A stretch of 64,000 bases of DNA from Selenomonas ruminantium subsp. lactilytica TAM6421 (lineage in GTDB: Bacteria > Bacillota > Negativicutes > Selenomonadales > Selenomonadaceae): NCBI RefSeq assembly GCF_000284095.1, contig NC_017068.1:496001-560000 (forward strand). The letters are read 5' to 3'. This document shows, one piece after another, positions 43,939 through 53,500 of this stretch (positions within the stretch are counted from its first letter, which is position 1; every line of letters begins with the position of its first letter). The notes below the pieces were generated by a model. It worked only from the letters and a program-made list of their open reading frames with translations, was not told where the DNA came from and searched no databases. A program made the position numbers and the translations under genes.

Positions 43939-44775
43939 ATGAAGAAAAAAGCTTTAGGAATCACTTTGACGCTGGCTATGGGGCTTTCGGCCCAATTCGT
44001 TCAGGTTGACAGCCTGATGTCCGGGAATATGTCCCAGGCTGTGGGGATGCAGCAGGCCGAAGCCGGAATCATGAATGGTTTTGCAGGCTCTATCGACAAG
44101 ATGAAGCATAAGGCTGTGTCTGATGTTAAGAAGCAGGCCAAGGAGACTGTCAAAAAGGCTTTGAATGTGGATATGAATGGCATGAACGATCATATCCGGG
44201 CCATGAAGGCACATCTGGAACTGGCTACCCATTTCACGGCTGGTGCTCAGTACAAGCTGGAAGAGGCTGCAGGCCTGCAGAATAACAGCCATTTCGCTGA
44301 AATCGGCAACATTGCCAATGTGTCCCGTTCCAATTTCAGCGATCTGGGCAGTTCTTATCGTTATGCTGCGATTCCTGGAGTTGATGAAAATATCGGCAAC
44401 ATGATTGAGACGAAATTGAATTCTCAGGATGAAACTGCCAAGAAGAAGACGTTGGAACGTTTGTCCTGGGCTAAGGAAGATCGTTCCATGGCAACCTGGT
44501 ACAAGGCTCTGGCACTCCGTGATGCAGTTTTCGTAGTCAAGGAAGCGGCCAAGGGCGTAGCACAGGCAGGCAAGAGCGGCAGCTATCAGGATGTACTCAA
44601 TACGTTGAAGCATTATCAGGCTGTGGCCAATGATACGCAGTCCATCTGCAAGAACCTGGGCAGCAAGACTGGCGCCATGGACAAAGCACTGAAAAAAGTT
44701 GATGCCAACAATAATATCAAACCGCCTTCCAAGGAACGTCAGAAACAGATCGCTAACAGCATCATGCCGGAATAA
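43939..44775 (+). CDS. Exported helical protein of unknown function, first gene of the five-gene operon
   Basis: A 278-aa protein with an N-terminal signal segment (MKKKALGITLTLAMGLSAQF). The mature part is mostly helical and basic-amphipathic (SIDKMKHKAVSDVKKQAKET, WYKALALRDAVFVVKEAAKG), with no cysteine pattern, enzyme motif or lipobox I recognise. The ATG at 43939 follows AAAGGAG; earlier in-frame codons lack a ribosome site. The next gene starts 18 bases downstream. It may act in the periplasm with the other four exported products. I do not recognise a family. Confidence 0.72.
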   Translation: MKKKALGITLTLAMGLSAQFVQVDSLMSGNMSQAVGMQQAEAGIMNGFAGSIDKMKHKAVSDVKKQAKETVKKALNVDMNGMNDHIRAMKAHLELATHFTAGAQYKLEEAAGLQNNSHFAEIGNIANVSRSNFSDLGSSYRYAAIPGVDENIGNMIETKLNSQDETAKKKTLERLSWAKEDRSMATWYKALALRDAVFVVKEAAKGVAQAGKSGSYQDVLNTLKHYQAVANDTQSICKNLGSKTGAMDKALKKVDANNNIKPPSKERQKQIANSIMPE

Positions 44776-44793
44776 GCCTAGGGGATCAACAAG

Positions 44794-45948
44794 ATGAATT
44801 ATAAAAAAATCGTGGGTTCCCTGCTGGCCGCAGGTATGGCTCTGACCATGTCAGTGTCCCCGGCCCTGGCTAAGGACAGCAGTCTTCAGATCGGCTGGAT
44901 GCCGGAAGTATATACCATGGGATCTGGACAGGATAATCTGTTGGACAAAAGCCCTGCAGCCAGACAGAAGATAAAGGATGCAATCAGTGCCCGTCTGAAG
45001 GCGCTGGCTGCTGCCGGGAAATTGCCCTTTGTCGTGAAGCAGGGAGCGAGCAGCAATCTGAATAATATCCAGGAGAGCTTCTCCGATGAAGTCCCGCTGG
45101 CACTGCTGCCCATTGTAGCGGTGGATGAATCCTTTGATACGCATATCAGCGTCGGCGGCATGAATGCCTGGCGCCATGTTATCGCCAGCGGCATCAATAT
45201 GGCCATTTGCAGTGCTGGTACAGCGGATGATGAAGGCATGAAGGTGCTGGCTGTCGTTCCGCTGAACGGCTATACGGTTATCGGCGATCCCAGTGAGAAT
45301 GGCGGCAAGATTATGCCGCAGCCGTTGAACGATCAGGCTAAGAGCAATATCTATGCATCCCTGACGGTGGATATGATCAAGAACATGGATTTCAACACCG
45401 TAGCCAAAGCGCTCAAGAATTGGCAGAAAGACAAGATTTCGCCTGTGACCACCCAGGTGGCGGATGTGAAGATTTCCTCGAAGAAAGCGCAGGAGATCTT
45501 CCATGGTCATGGCATAGAGTTGAGAAACTTGATTGCCAATACCTATTCGGCCGAGTATCAGAAAACCAGCGGCAAGCTGGTGATGCCGCCGCGTACGGCT
45601 GGTGCCTTCTACGAGAATGCCCAGAAGGGCCTCTATGCTTTCGAGATGCACAGTCCTTCCGGCAAAGTGCGGGTTTCCATGGGCAAGCCGGACAATGAGG
45701 TCTATCTGGATATTTCCGGTGTTGCCCAGGCTGAAGTGACGGGGAAATCCGGAATTCGCAAGGATATCCTCTACAAGGCCTGGCTGAAGAAGGTGACGAA
45801 GGACGGCAGGGAAGAGGCTGTGCTCGATGATTACATGGTGGAACCGCAGTTCAAGAAGCAGGATTCCAGCATCGGTGTCGATAAAAAGGATATCTTCACT
45901 CGTCTGGAAATGAAGCTGGCCAAGAAAATGGCCGCCCAGAAGAGGTAA
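44794..45948 (+). CDS. Exported protein of unknown function, second gene of the five-gene operon
   Basis: A 384-aa protein with a clear signal peptide (SLLAAGMALTMSVSPALAKD). The mature N-terminus SLQIGWMPEVYTMGSGQDNL is followed by an alpha/beta region (DEVPLALLPIVAVDESFDTH, LAVVPLNGYTVIGD) and a C-terminal beta-rich part. The first ~200 residues could resemble the nucleotide- or peptidoglycan-associated fold of CsgG-like proteins, but I cannot show this. It lies in a tight operon between an exported helical protein and an LPP20/FlgT-like protein. Confidence 0.7.
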   Translation: MNYKKIVGSLLAAGMALTMSVSPALAKDSSLQIGWMPEVYTMGSGQDNLLDKSPAARQKIKDAISARLKALAAAGKLPFVVKQGASSNLNNIQESFSDEVPLALLPIVAVDESFDTHISVGGMNAWRHVIASGINMAICSAGTADDEGMKVLAVVPLNGYTVIGDPSENGGKIMPQPLNDQAKSNIYASLTVDMIKNMDFNTVAKALKNWQKDKISPVTTQVADVKISSKKAQEIFHGHGIELRNLIANTYSAEYQKTSGKLVMPPRTAGAFYENAQKGLYAFEMHSPSGKVRVSMGKPDNEVYLDISGVAQAEVTGKSGIRKDILYKAWLKKVTKDGREEAVLDDYMVEPQFKKQDSSIGVDKKDIFTRLEMKLAKKMAAQKR

Positions 45949-45954
45949 ATGTTG

Positions 45955-47115
45955 ATGAAGAGAAAATTATTATTGAGCAGTATCCTAGGCTTTTCCCTGC
46001 TGGCTGGCGGCTGGCTGAATCCTGTGGCCTGCCATGCGGAAGTGGTGACAGGGCAGGCTGCCATCGTCAATGGCGATATGGCCAAGGCCAAACAGGATGC
46101 GTTGAAGGATGCCATGCGTTCCCTGCTGGAACAGAAAGTCGGCGTGCAGGTCACCAGTGAAACCCAGGTGGAAATGGGCATGGTGGTCCGCGATGAAATC
46201 CTGTCCCGTTCTACGGGCTGCATCCTGGTGAACAAAGTCCTGCGGGAGTGGCAGAGCGGTGGCGTATATTGCGTAGAAGCTGATCTGTCGGCCAATGAGA
46301 AGCAGATCGAAACCACCGTGGCTGATCTGAAATCCCGCCTGCAGGCTTTAGGCAATCAGCAGACCAGCCGTTCCACGCTGGTGCTGGCTGTCAGCGGCCG
46401 TGATGAAAATGGCAATCCTAAACCAATCGAATCTGTGCGCAAATACATTCAGGCCCGTCTGGGTGCGCAGGGCTTTACGGTAGGTGCTGATGATGAGATA
46501 AATAATTATCTTGATAAGCAGACGGATCTGGATAATCCTCAGGTTGGTGTGGAAGTGCGCCGCCTGGCCCGCAACAGCTTCAGCGGCGCCAATGCCATCC
46601 TGCGCGGCACATTGACCACCCAGAAGGCTGTGCGTCAGAATAGTTTCTATGAAGCTATGGTCCATGCTTCCTTCGAAGTCGTGGGGATCGACAGCAATCT
46701 GTCCGACAGTTTTGATGATTATTTCACGGCTGTAGATGCCGATAAGGATAAGGCTATTCAAAAAGCGAATGAGATGGCTGTCAGCAAGGCTGCAGAATCT
46801 CTGGGCAAGCAGGCTCTGAGTACGGTACAGACAGAATCCCAGGGGGCTGACCGCCTGTTGAAGATGGTGCTGGTGGTGAACGGCATGACTGACCGCAATA
46901 CCCAGCTGGCAGCTCTGCGCCAGAAATTGGGCGGTCTGCGCTGCCGCATCATCCGTTCCGGCTTCATGGGCGGGACGCTGCAGATGCTGGTAGAGGCCAA
47001 CGGCTATGCTACCACCGATGATCTGTCGGCAGCTATCTGCAGTGCAGCCGGGCTGCAGCCGGGGGATAGCAACCAGAATGCTGTCGGTGCGAATAAACTG
47101 TATTTCAGTTATTGA
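45955..47115 (+). CDS. Exported LPP20/FlgT-like protein
   Basis: A 386-aa exported protein with a signal ending near ACHAEVV. Residues ~30-115 carry a helix-strand module (AKAKQDALKDAMRSLLEQKV, DEILSRSTGCILVNKVLREW, GVYCVEADLS) that reads like the N-terminal domain of FlgT and the LPP20 family. A second alpha/beta region follows (~125-260), and a similar short module may recur near the C-terminus. FlgT supports the flagellar outer-membrane ring in other bacteria; that role here is only a possibility. ATG codons at 45949 and 45955 compete; the latter has better ribosome-site spacing. Confidence 0.7.
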   Translation: MKRKLLLSSILGFSLLAGGWLNPVACHAEVVTGQAAIVNGDMAKAKQDALKDAMRSLLEQKVGVQVTSETQVEMGMVVRDEILSRSTGCILVNKVLREWQSGGVYCVEADLSANEKQIETTVADLKSRLQALGNQQTSRSTLVLAVSGRDENGNPKPIESVRKYIQARLGAQGFTVGADDEINNYLDKQTDLDNPQVGVEVRRLARNSFSGANAILRGTLTTQKAVRQNSFYEAMVHASFEVVGIDSNLSDSFDDYFTAVDADKDKAIQKANEMAVSKAAESLGKQALSTVQTESQGADRLLKMVLVVNGMTDRNTQLAALRQKLGGLRCRIIRSGFMGGTLQMLVEANGYATTDDLSAAICSAAGLQPGDSNQNAVGANKLYFSY

Positions 47116-47129
47116 GTGAGGGCAGATTG

Positions 47130-47990
47130 ATGAAAAGAATAGTAAAAGCAATGATCTGTACCCTTTTGGCCTTTGCCTGTTTTATGCCACAGGTTATGGC
47201 AGCACCTGTGCCGGTGAAGGCGCGGGGAACGGCTGCGGCTGGCGATAACGTCCATGCCCAGCAGGATGCCCAGAAGAAAGCTGTGTATCGTGTTCTTTCC
47301 ACGATGCTGGATAACAGCGACAAGACAAATGATGTAGCCAATAAGATTATGGCGCATTATCAGGAGTATACAGGGAAAACCACGATCAATAAAAAAATCA
47401 CGGAGCAGAACAAGCTCTATATCAGCGCCACGGTCATGGTGGATGCAGACAAGCTGCGCAATGCCGTCCATGACGGTGTGGCCAAAGAGCAGAAGGTGCA
47501 TCGTGATGATGTGAGTGCGTTCCTGATCCGGGTAGTGGATGAGAAGGGCAATATCGTCCCGGAGGGCAATATTGCCGTGCAGAAAGTTTATGAGACCACC
47601 TATAAGAACCGCGGTTTCAGCACCGATACGGCAGATGATTTCAATACCTGGGTGCTGAATCACAAAGAGGCTTATGATGGTTACGTCCAGCAGACGGCAG
47701 CTAAGGTGTTGTCTGATTATATGTCCGTGACCACAGCGGTAATCGGCGAAGTGCGGATCATCAGCTGTCAGGAAACGGCGGAGGCTTTCAATGTGGAAGC
47801 CAAAGTCAGGTTGAAGGCTCTGGATATGGTCAAAGACGGCAAGGTGGTGGCAGATTTTGCCGAGGATTACACGCTGGCCGTCATGAAGGATGCCGGCCGT
47901 CAGCAGGCCATCAATCAGTTACTCTATAAGGCGGCTATGAATTCTTCCACATATCTGGCAGAACAGACGCTGGCTTATTGGCATAAATAA
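47130..47990 (+). CDS. Exported protein with LPP20-like module, fourth gene of the operon
   Basis: A 286-aa protein with a signal peptide ending near QVMAAPV. The mature N-terminus VKARGTAAAGDNVHAQQDAQ, followed by KKAVYRVLSTMLD and LYISATVMVDADKL, repeats the helix-then-strand layout of its operon neighbours. A second such unit may occupy ~150-270 (DYMSVTTAVIGEVRII). The ATG at 47130 has a weak GAGGGCAG site and lies 14 bases after the previous stop. The function is unknown. Confidence 0.68.
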   Translation: MKRIVKAMICTLLAFACFMPQVMAAPVPVKARGTAAAGDNVHAQQDAQKKAVYRVLSTMLDNSDKTNDVANKIMAHYQEYTGKTTINKKITEQNKLYISATVMVDADKLRNAVHDGVAKEQKVHRDDVSAFLIRVVDEKGNIVPEGNIAVQKVYETTYKNRGFSTDTADDFNTWVLNHKEAYDGYVQQTAAKVLSDYMSVTTAVIGEVRIISCQETAEAFNVEAKVRLKALDMVKDGKVVADFAEDYTLAVMKDAGRQQAINQLLYKAAMNSSTYLAEQTLAYWHK

Positions 47991-48016
47991 TTTTATATAC
48001 ATAGGGAGATGTAAGC

Positions 48017-48943
48017 ATGAATCGTATTTGCAAAGCAATGCTGTGCCTGGCAGGAAGCATGATGTTCCTGGCCGCCAGTGCAACCTCGACTTTTGCCATG
48101 GGCAATGGTACGGGTGAGATCGACTATGAAGGCGGCGTGGTCCGTGCACAGGGCATGGGCATTGCCCCCGCTAAGGCAGTGAACATGGCCCAGGCCCGCA
48201 TCATGGCCCGCCGTGCAGCTGTAGTAGATGGCTGGCGTCAGCTGGCTGAAACGGTCAAAGGTGTGGATATTGACTCTGAAACCACGTTGGAGATGAACAT
48301 GGTACAGAGCGATGTGGTCCGCTCCAAGATGTCCGCCTCCATCAAGGGCGCTCGCGTCGTGGAAGAACATATGGAAGCAGATGGCGCTTATGTGGTGACC
48401 ATGGAAGTGCCGATGTTCGGTGTTTCCGGTTCCGTTGCTGCCGCTGCTATGCCGAAACCGGAAGTGAAGGAATCCTTCCCGCAGCCGGTGGCGGATGTAG
48501 CTCCTGCTGCTCCTGTAACGCACTCTGTCCATGTGGATGTGACGGTCAACACTCAGGCACCTGCACCGGTACAGGGGACGAGCGCTGCTGCTGCTCCCTC
48601 CGGCAAGGCTGTCGGTGGTTTCACTGGCCTGATTGTGGACTGCCGTGGATTGGGCCTGAAGCCGGTTATGAGCCCGGTCATCAAGAATGCCAACGGCCAG
48701 CCCATCTATGGTTATAAGAACCTGGACTATGATGGGGTTATCGCCAACGGCATGGCTGGTTATACCAGTGATATGAGCCGTGGCGTTTCCCGTGCTGGTT
48801 CCCATCCGTTGGTGGTGAAGGCCGTGAGCCTGGACAACCACAATGGCAACCCGGTGCTGTCTGTAGCCGATGCCAACCGCGTACTGATCGAAAACGGTGC
48901 AACGGGCTTCCTGGATAAGACCAATGTGGTATTTGTACGTTAA
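48017..48943 (+). CDS. Exported LPP20-family-like protein, last gene of the operon
   Basis: A 308-aa protein with a signal peptide ending near TSTFAMG. The LPP20-type module spans ~30-135: VVRAQGMGIAPAKAVNMAQA, RIMARRAAVVDGWRQLAETV and YVVTMEVPMFG. A Pro/Ala-rich linker (~150-195) leads to a compact C-terminal domain (GLIVDCRGLGLKPVMSPVIK) seen in bacterial exported proteins of unknown role. No lipobox cysteine is visible, so it is probably soluble in the periplasm. No clear terminator follows. Confidence 0.75.
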   Translation: MNRICKAMLCLAGSMMFLAASATSTFAMGNGTGEIDYEGGVVRAQGMGIAPAKAVNMAQARIMARRAAVVDGWRQLAETVKGVDIDSETTLEMNMVQSDVVRSKMSASIKGARVVEEHMEADGAYVVTMEVPMFGVSGSVAAAAMPKPEVKESFPQPVADVAPAAPVTHSVHVDVTVNTQAPAPVQGTSAAAAPSGKAVGGFTGLIVDCRGLGLKPVMSPVIKNANGQPIYGYKNLDYDGVIANGMAGYTSDMSRGVSRAGSHPLVVKAVSLDNHNGNPVLSVADANRVLIENGATGFLDKTNVVFVR

Positions 48944-48989
48944 TTATACGTATTTCTAATAATAAATAATTATAAATTAGCGGGGATTG

Positions 48990-48998
48990 TGCTATAAT
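48990..48998 (+). promoter_or_regulatory. hydG promoter (extended -10)
   Basis: TGCTATAAT is an extended -10 element, 37 bases before the hydG start. The -35 region (TTATAA at 17-base spacing) is weak. Confidence 0.6.
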
Positions 48999-49035
48999 CA
49001 TAGTGGAGAGCTATTCTGAAAGGAAGATGACCACT

Positions 49036-50484
49036 ATGTATGAGTACAATCCCCGTTCTTTGCGTGCAGAAGAGTTTATCAACGATGCGGAAATCCAGGA
49101 GACACTGGCTTACGCAGAAGCGAACAAAGAAAACTATGAACTGATTGACGAGATTCTGGAGAAAGCCCGTCCCGTGAAAAAAGGCAGCGGTTATGTGTGC
49201 CGTGGCCTCAGCCACCGGGAAGCGTCCGTGCTCCTGGCCTGCGAAAATCCGGAGAAAATTGCCCGGATGTTTGCGATTGCCGAGGAGATCAAGCAGGCAT
49301 TCTATGGCAACCGCATCGTGCTGTTTGCACCCCTTTATCTGTCCAATTACTGTGTCAATGGCTGTGTCTATTGTCCCTATCATGGGCAGAACAAGCATAT
49401 CCCGCGCAAGAAGCTCACCAAGGAGGAAGTGAAGGCGGAAGTCATCGCCCTGCAGGATATGGGGCATAAACGCCTGGCGATTGAGGCCGGGGAGGATCCC
49501 GTAAACAATCCCATCGAGTATATCCTGGATTGTATTCATACTATCTATAGCATCAAGCATAAGAACGGTGCCATCCGCCGGGTTAATGTCAATATTGCCG
49601 CGACCACGGTGGAGAATTATCGCAAGCTCAAGGAAGCGGGTATTGGCACCTATATCCTCTTTCAGGAAACCTATAATAAAGAAAGCTACGGCCGCCTGCA
49701 TCCCACGGGGCCGAAGCATGATTATGCCTACCATACCGAAGCCATGGATCGCGCCATGGAAGGCGGCATTGATGATGTGGGCATCGGCGTGCTCTTTGGC
49801 CTTGATGGTTATAAATACGAGTTTGCCGGCCTGCTGATGCACGCCGAACACCTCGAAGCTGTGCATGGCGTTGGCCCGCATACGATTTCCGTGCCGCGCG
49901 TGAAAAAAGCCGATGATATCGATCCGGAGGCTTTTGATAATTCCATCAGCGATGAGATTTTCACGAAGATTGCGGCCTGCATCCGTCTGGCCGTGCCCTA
50001 TACCGGCATGATCATCTCCACGCGGGAGTCGGAACAGGTGCGCGAAAAGATGCTGCAGGTGGGCATCAGCCAGGTCAGCGGCGCCAGCCGTACCAGCGTG
50101 GGCGGCTATACAGAGGAAGAACGTCCCACCGATACGGAGCAGTTCAATGTATCCGACCAGAGAACGCTCGATGAAGTTATCAAATGGCTGATGGAAACGG
50201 GCCATATCCCGTCCTTCTGTACGGCCTGCTATCGCGAAGGCCGCACCGGGGATCGCTTCATGAGCCTTTGCAAGAGCGGCCAGATTGTCAACTGCTGCAC
50301 CCCGAATGCCTTGATGACACTGACGGAATACCTCACGGATTATGCCAGCGAGGAAACGAAAGCCTTGGGCTATAAGCTCATCGATGAGGAACTGAAGAAG
50401 ATTCCGAGGGAAAAAGTAAGAGAAATTGCCGCAGAACATATCGAAGCCATCAAACATTCGGATAAGCGGGATTTCCGGTTTTAA
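49036..50484 (+). CDS. hydG: [FeFe]-hydrogenase maturation radical SAM protein HydG
   Basis: A 482-aa radical SAM tyrosine lyase that makes the CO and CN ligands for the H-cluster of [FeFe]-hydrogenase. The SAM cluster motif is CVNGCVYC (CxxxCxxC) in LYLSNYCVNGCVYCPYHGQN. The second, C-terminal cluster motif distinguishes HydG from ThiH: CTACYREGRTGDRFMSLCKS followed by NCC. The ATG at 49036 is preferred because AAAGGAAG ends directly before the ATG at 49027. HydE and HydF are not in the window. It implies fermentative hydrogen metabolism. Confidence 0.95.
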   Translation: MYEYNPRSLRAEEFINDAEIQETLAYAEANKENYELIDEILEKARPVKKGSGYVCRGLSHREASVLLACENPEKIARMFAIAEEIKQAFYGNRIVLFAPLYLSNYCVNGCVYCPYHGQNKHIPRKKLTKEEVKAEVIALQDMGHKRLAIEAGEDPVNNPIEYILDCIHTIYSIKHKNGAIRRVNVNIAATTVENYRKLKEAGIGTYILFQETYNKESYGRLHPTGPKHDYAYHTEAMDRAMEGGIDDVGIGVLFGLDGYKYEFAGLLMHAEHLEAVHGVGPHTISVPRVKKADDIDPEAFDNSISDEIFTKIAACIRLAVPYTGMIISTRESEQVREKMLQVGISQVSGASRTSVGGYTEEERPTDTEQFNVSDQRTLDEVIKWLMETGHIPSFCTACYREGRTGDRFMSLCKSGQIVNCCTPNALMTLTEYLTDYASEETKALGYKLIDEELKKIPREKVREIAAEHIEAIKHSDKRDFRF

Positions 50485-50496
50485 CGATATCTAGGG

Positions 50497-50535
50497 CTGA
50501 CCAGTCACTTTTTGATTGGTCAGTCTGTTTTGTTT
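50497..50535 (+). terminator. hydG terminator
   Basis: CTGACCAGTC (50497-50506) pairs with GATTGGTCAG (50514-50523), followed by TCTGTTTTGTTT. Confidence 0.8.
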
Positions 50536-50562
50536 GGTTAATTTTCCTGTTTGCGGTATAAT
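50534..50562 (+). promoter_or_regulatory. Promoter of the defence island
   Basis: TTGGTT (50534-50539), 17 bases, TATAAT (50557-50562), with the first gene starting at 50600 behind GGAGG. Confidence 0.7.
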
Positions 50563-50599
50563 TAAAGGGACATTTTTGCAAAAAGGCATTGGAGGAACA

Positions 50600-53500
50600 A
50601 TGATAACTGTTAAAAATTTTGTGGCGGCATTAAAATATATGCAATTTATAGAAAGCGATGGCGGGTATGCAAAATATTTCCCGGAGTATGACGATTATCT
50701 GAAAGTGGATTGGGAAAATAGAAAGCTGATTTACCCGGAGAAGATAAAGGGGCGGGAACGTAACGCTTATTTTGATGAGGCCCATAAGGAAAATATGGTG
50801 GTCTTCGAGTGTGTGAATCGTTTGTTGGATAAGGGGTATCGCCCAGAGCACATCGAGCTGGAAAAGGAATGGCACTTAGGGCATGACGCTAAAAGCGGCC
50901 GAGCTGATATTTGTGTGACCGGAGCTGACGGAAAGATGCTCTTTATCATTGAGTGTAAGACAGCGGGCCGGGAGTATGATAACGAACTGCGCCAAACACT
51001 AATTGATGGAGGTCAGCTTATCTCATACTGGAAGCAAGAAGATGCCTGTCAATGGCTTTTGCTATATGCCTCTGATTGGGAAGATAATCGGATTACCTAT
51101 CGAACAGACAGCATCTCTTGTAATGACGATAGCAATATGCGGATTGCGCAAAAACAGGACAGTTCCATAAAACTCTATGATGATGCACATACTGTGGAGG
51201 ATCTTTTTGCTGTTTGGGATGAAACTTATGAGAAACGCCTGTTTGGTGATGTGGTTTTCCGTGATGATACTGTAGCCTATGAGATTGGGGCCAAACCCTT
51301 GCGGAAGAAGGATTTGCGGGATTTCAGTGAAAATGACAGAGTGGTAAACCGTTTTGAAGAAATTCTGCGTCACAACAATGTTTCGGATAAGGAAAATGCT
51401 TTTAATCGTTTGATTGCCCTCTTTATCTGCAAGCTGGTGGATGAAATTCAAAAAGATGAAGATGATGAGGTGGAATTTCAGTACAAGGTAGGTACGGACA
51501 CCTATGAAAATCTACAGGATAGGTTACAGCGCTTGCATCGTGACGGCATGGAGAAATTCATGCGGGAACAGATTTTCTATGTAGCTGATGATTACGCAGA
51601 AAATTTAATCCAGCAATATACGGGGCAAAAAAGAAACAAGCTGATAGCGGAACTGAAGAAGACTCTGCGTAGTTTGAAATTTTATACCAACAATGAGTTT
51701 GCCTTCAAAGATGTGCATAATGAGGAGCTGTTTTATCAGAACGGTAAAATACTGGTGGAAGTAGTACAACTCTTTGAAGAATATCGTATTATAGGTTCTC
51801 GTGACCTGCAGACACTGGGGGATCTTTTTGAGCAACTTTTGAGCAAGGGGTTCAAGCAAAATGAGGGGCAGTTTTTTACACCTATGCCAATTACTCGTTT
51901 TGTATGGGACAGTTTGCCTTTAAGCGAGATATTGCGGAAAAAAGAGCAGGAATATCCCAAAATCATTGATTATGCCTGTGGAGCTGGGCACTTTCTTACC
52001 CAGGGGTATGAGGCGGTAACTGCCCTAGTGCAAAAAGATGAACATGCTTGGGTGAGCGAAAAATTGTATGGTGTAGAGAAGGATTACCGTTTGGCTAGAG
52101 TGTCCAAAATCTCCCTCTTTATGCATGGGGCTGGCGATGGCAACATTGTATTTGGCGATGGTTTGGAAAATTACGTGGATAAAAATATCCGTCCGCATAG
52201 TTTCGATATTTTGGTGGCTAATCCACCCTATTCGGTGGCGGCTTTTAAGCCGCATTTGAAATTGAAGGACAATGATTTTACCATTCTGCCCAAGATAAGC
52301 AACAATGGTTCGGAGATAGAAACGCTTTTTGTGGAGCGCATTGCCCAGCTGTTAAAGCCTCAGGGAGTAGCGGCTGTGATTCTGCCCAGCAGTATTCTAA
52401 ACAAGGAAAGCGAGAGCTTTATTGCTGCTCGTGAATCTCTGTTGCAAAATTTCCACTTGCGCTCTATCGTGCAGTTGGGGAGCAAGACTTTTGGCGCAAC
52501 AGGGACGAATACGGTTATTATGTTCCTCGAAAAGTTTGCAGAGCCGCCGAAAAAGATTGACCTTTGTGAGGACAGCGTACAGGCCATATTGACAGCGCAG
52601 AGCTTGGAGGACTGGGAAGATAAGGATATTCTTGCGGCATATTTGGATAAAATTCAAGTAGAGAGGAACCTTTACGGCGAATTTGTAACCCGGCAACGTA
52701 ACTTCAGTGACTGGGCAGATGTACCTTATATAGATGCATATACTCAAGCATTCCTATCCTCAGCAGAATATAGCACAAAGGTTAAGCAAAAGGGCTATCA
52801 GGCCAAGAGCGAGGAAGAAAAATTGGAGTGGTGCAATGTTGCTTTCTATGAATTTGCCATCGGCAAAGAAGCGGAAAAGCTTCTGTATTTTTCCTTGGCT
52901 TATGGACAGACCACAGTAATTATCACAGCCCCGGACGACAACAAGGGACAGGAAAAATTCCTGGGCTATGGATGGAGCAATCGTAAAGGGCAGGAAGGCA
53001 TCCAAATCAAAAAGCTGGGAGGATTGCTGTATAATCCGCAGGACAGGCAAGCCGCAGATACATTGGCAGCCGTGGTTCGTGCGTCCTTTGGAACGCAGGA
53101 GGAACTGACAGATGATTTGGGGGAATATTATCACTACATGTCAACAACAGATATGCTGGATTTTGGCAGCGTGAATTTTAACAAGGCCATCAAAACCACA
53201 AAAGTGCGTCATCAGGTGATAAAGGAAGGAATGACGGCTTACAAGCTAGATGGTAAGGAGTTTTCCGTCAGCATTGGAAATCGTGTAGTGGGCACAGAGA
53301 TTGAAGAAGATGGCGAATATCCCGTGTATAGTGCTAATGTTTTTGAGGAATTTGGCCGTATCAATAGGCAAAACTTGACAGATTTCAGCCAGCCCTCGGT
53401 TATCTGGGGCATTGATGGGGATTGGATGGTCAATTATCTGCCGGAAAATTATCCGTTCTATCCTACGGACCATTGCGGCGTAATTCGGGTAAATACGGAT

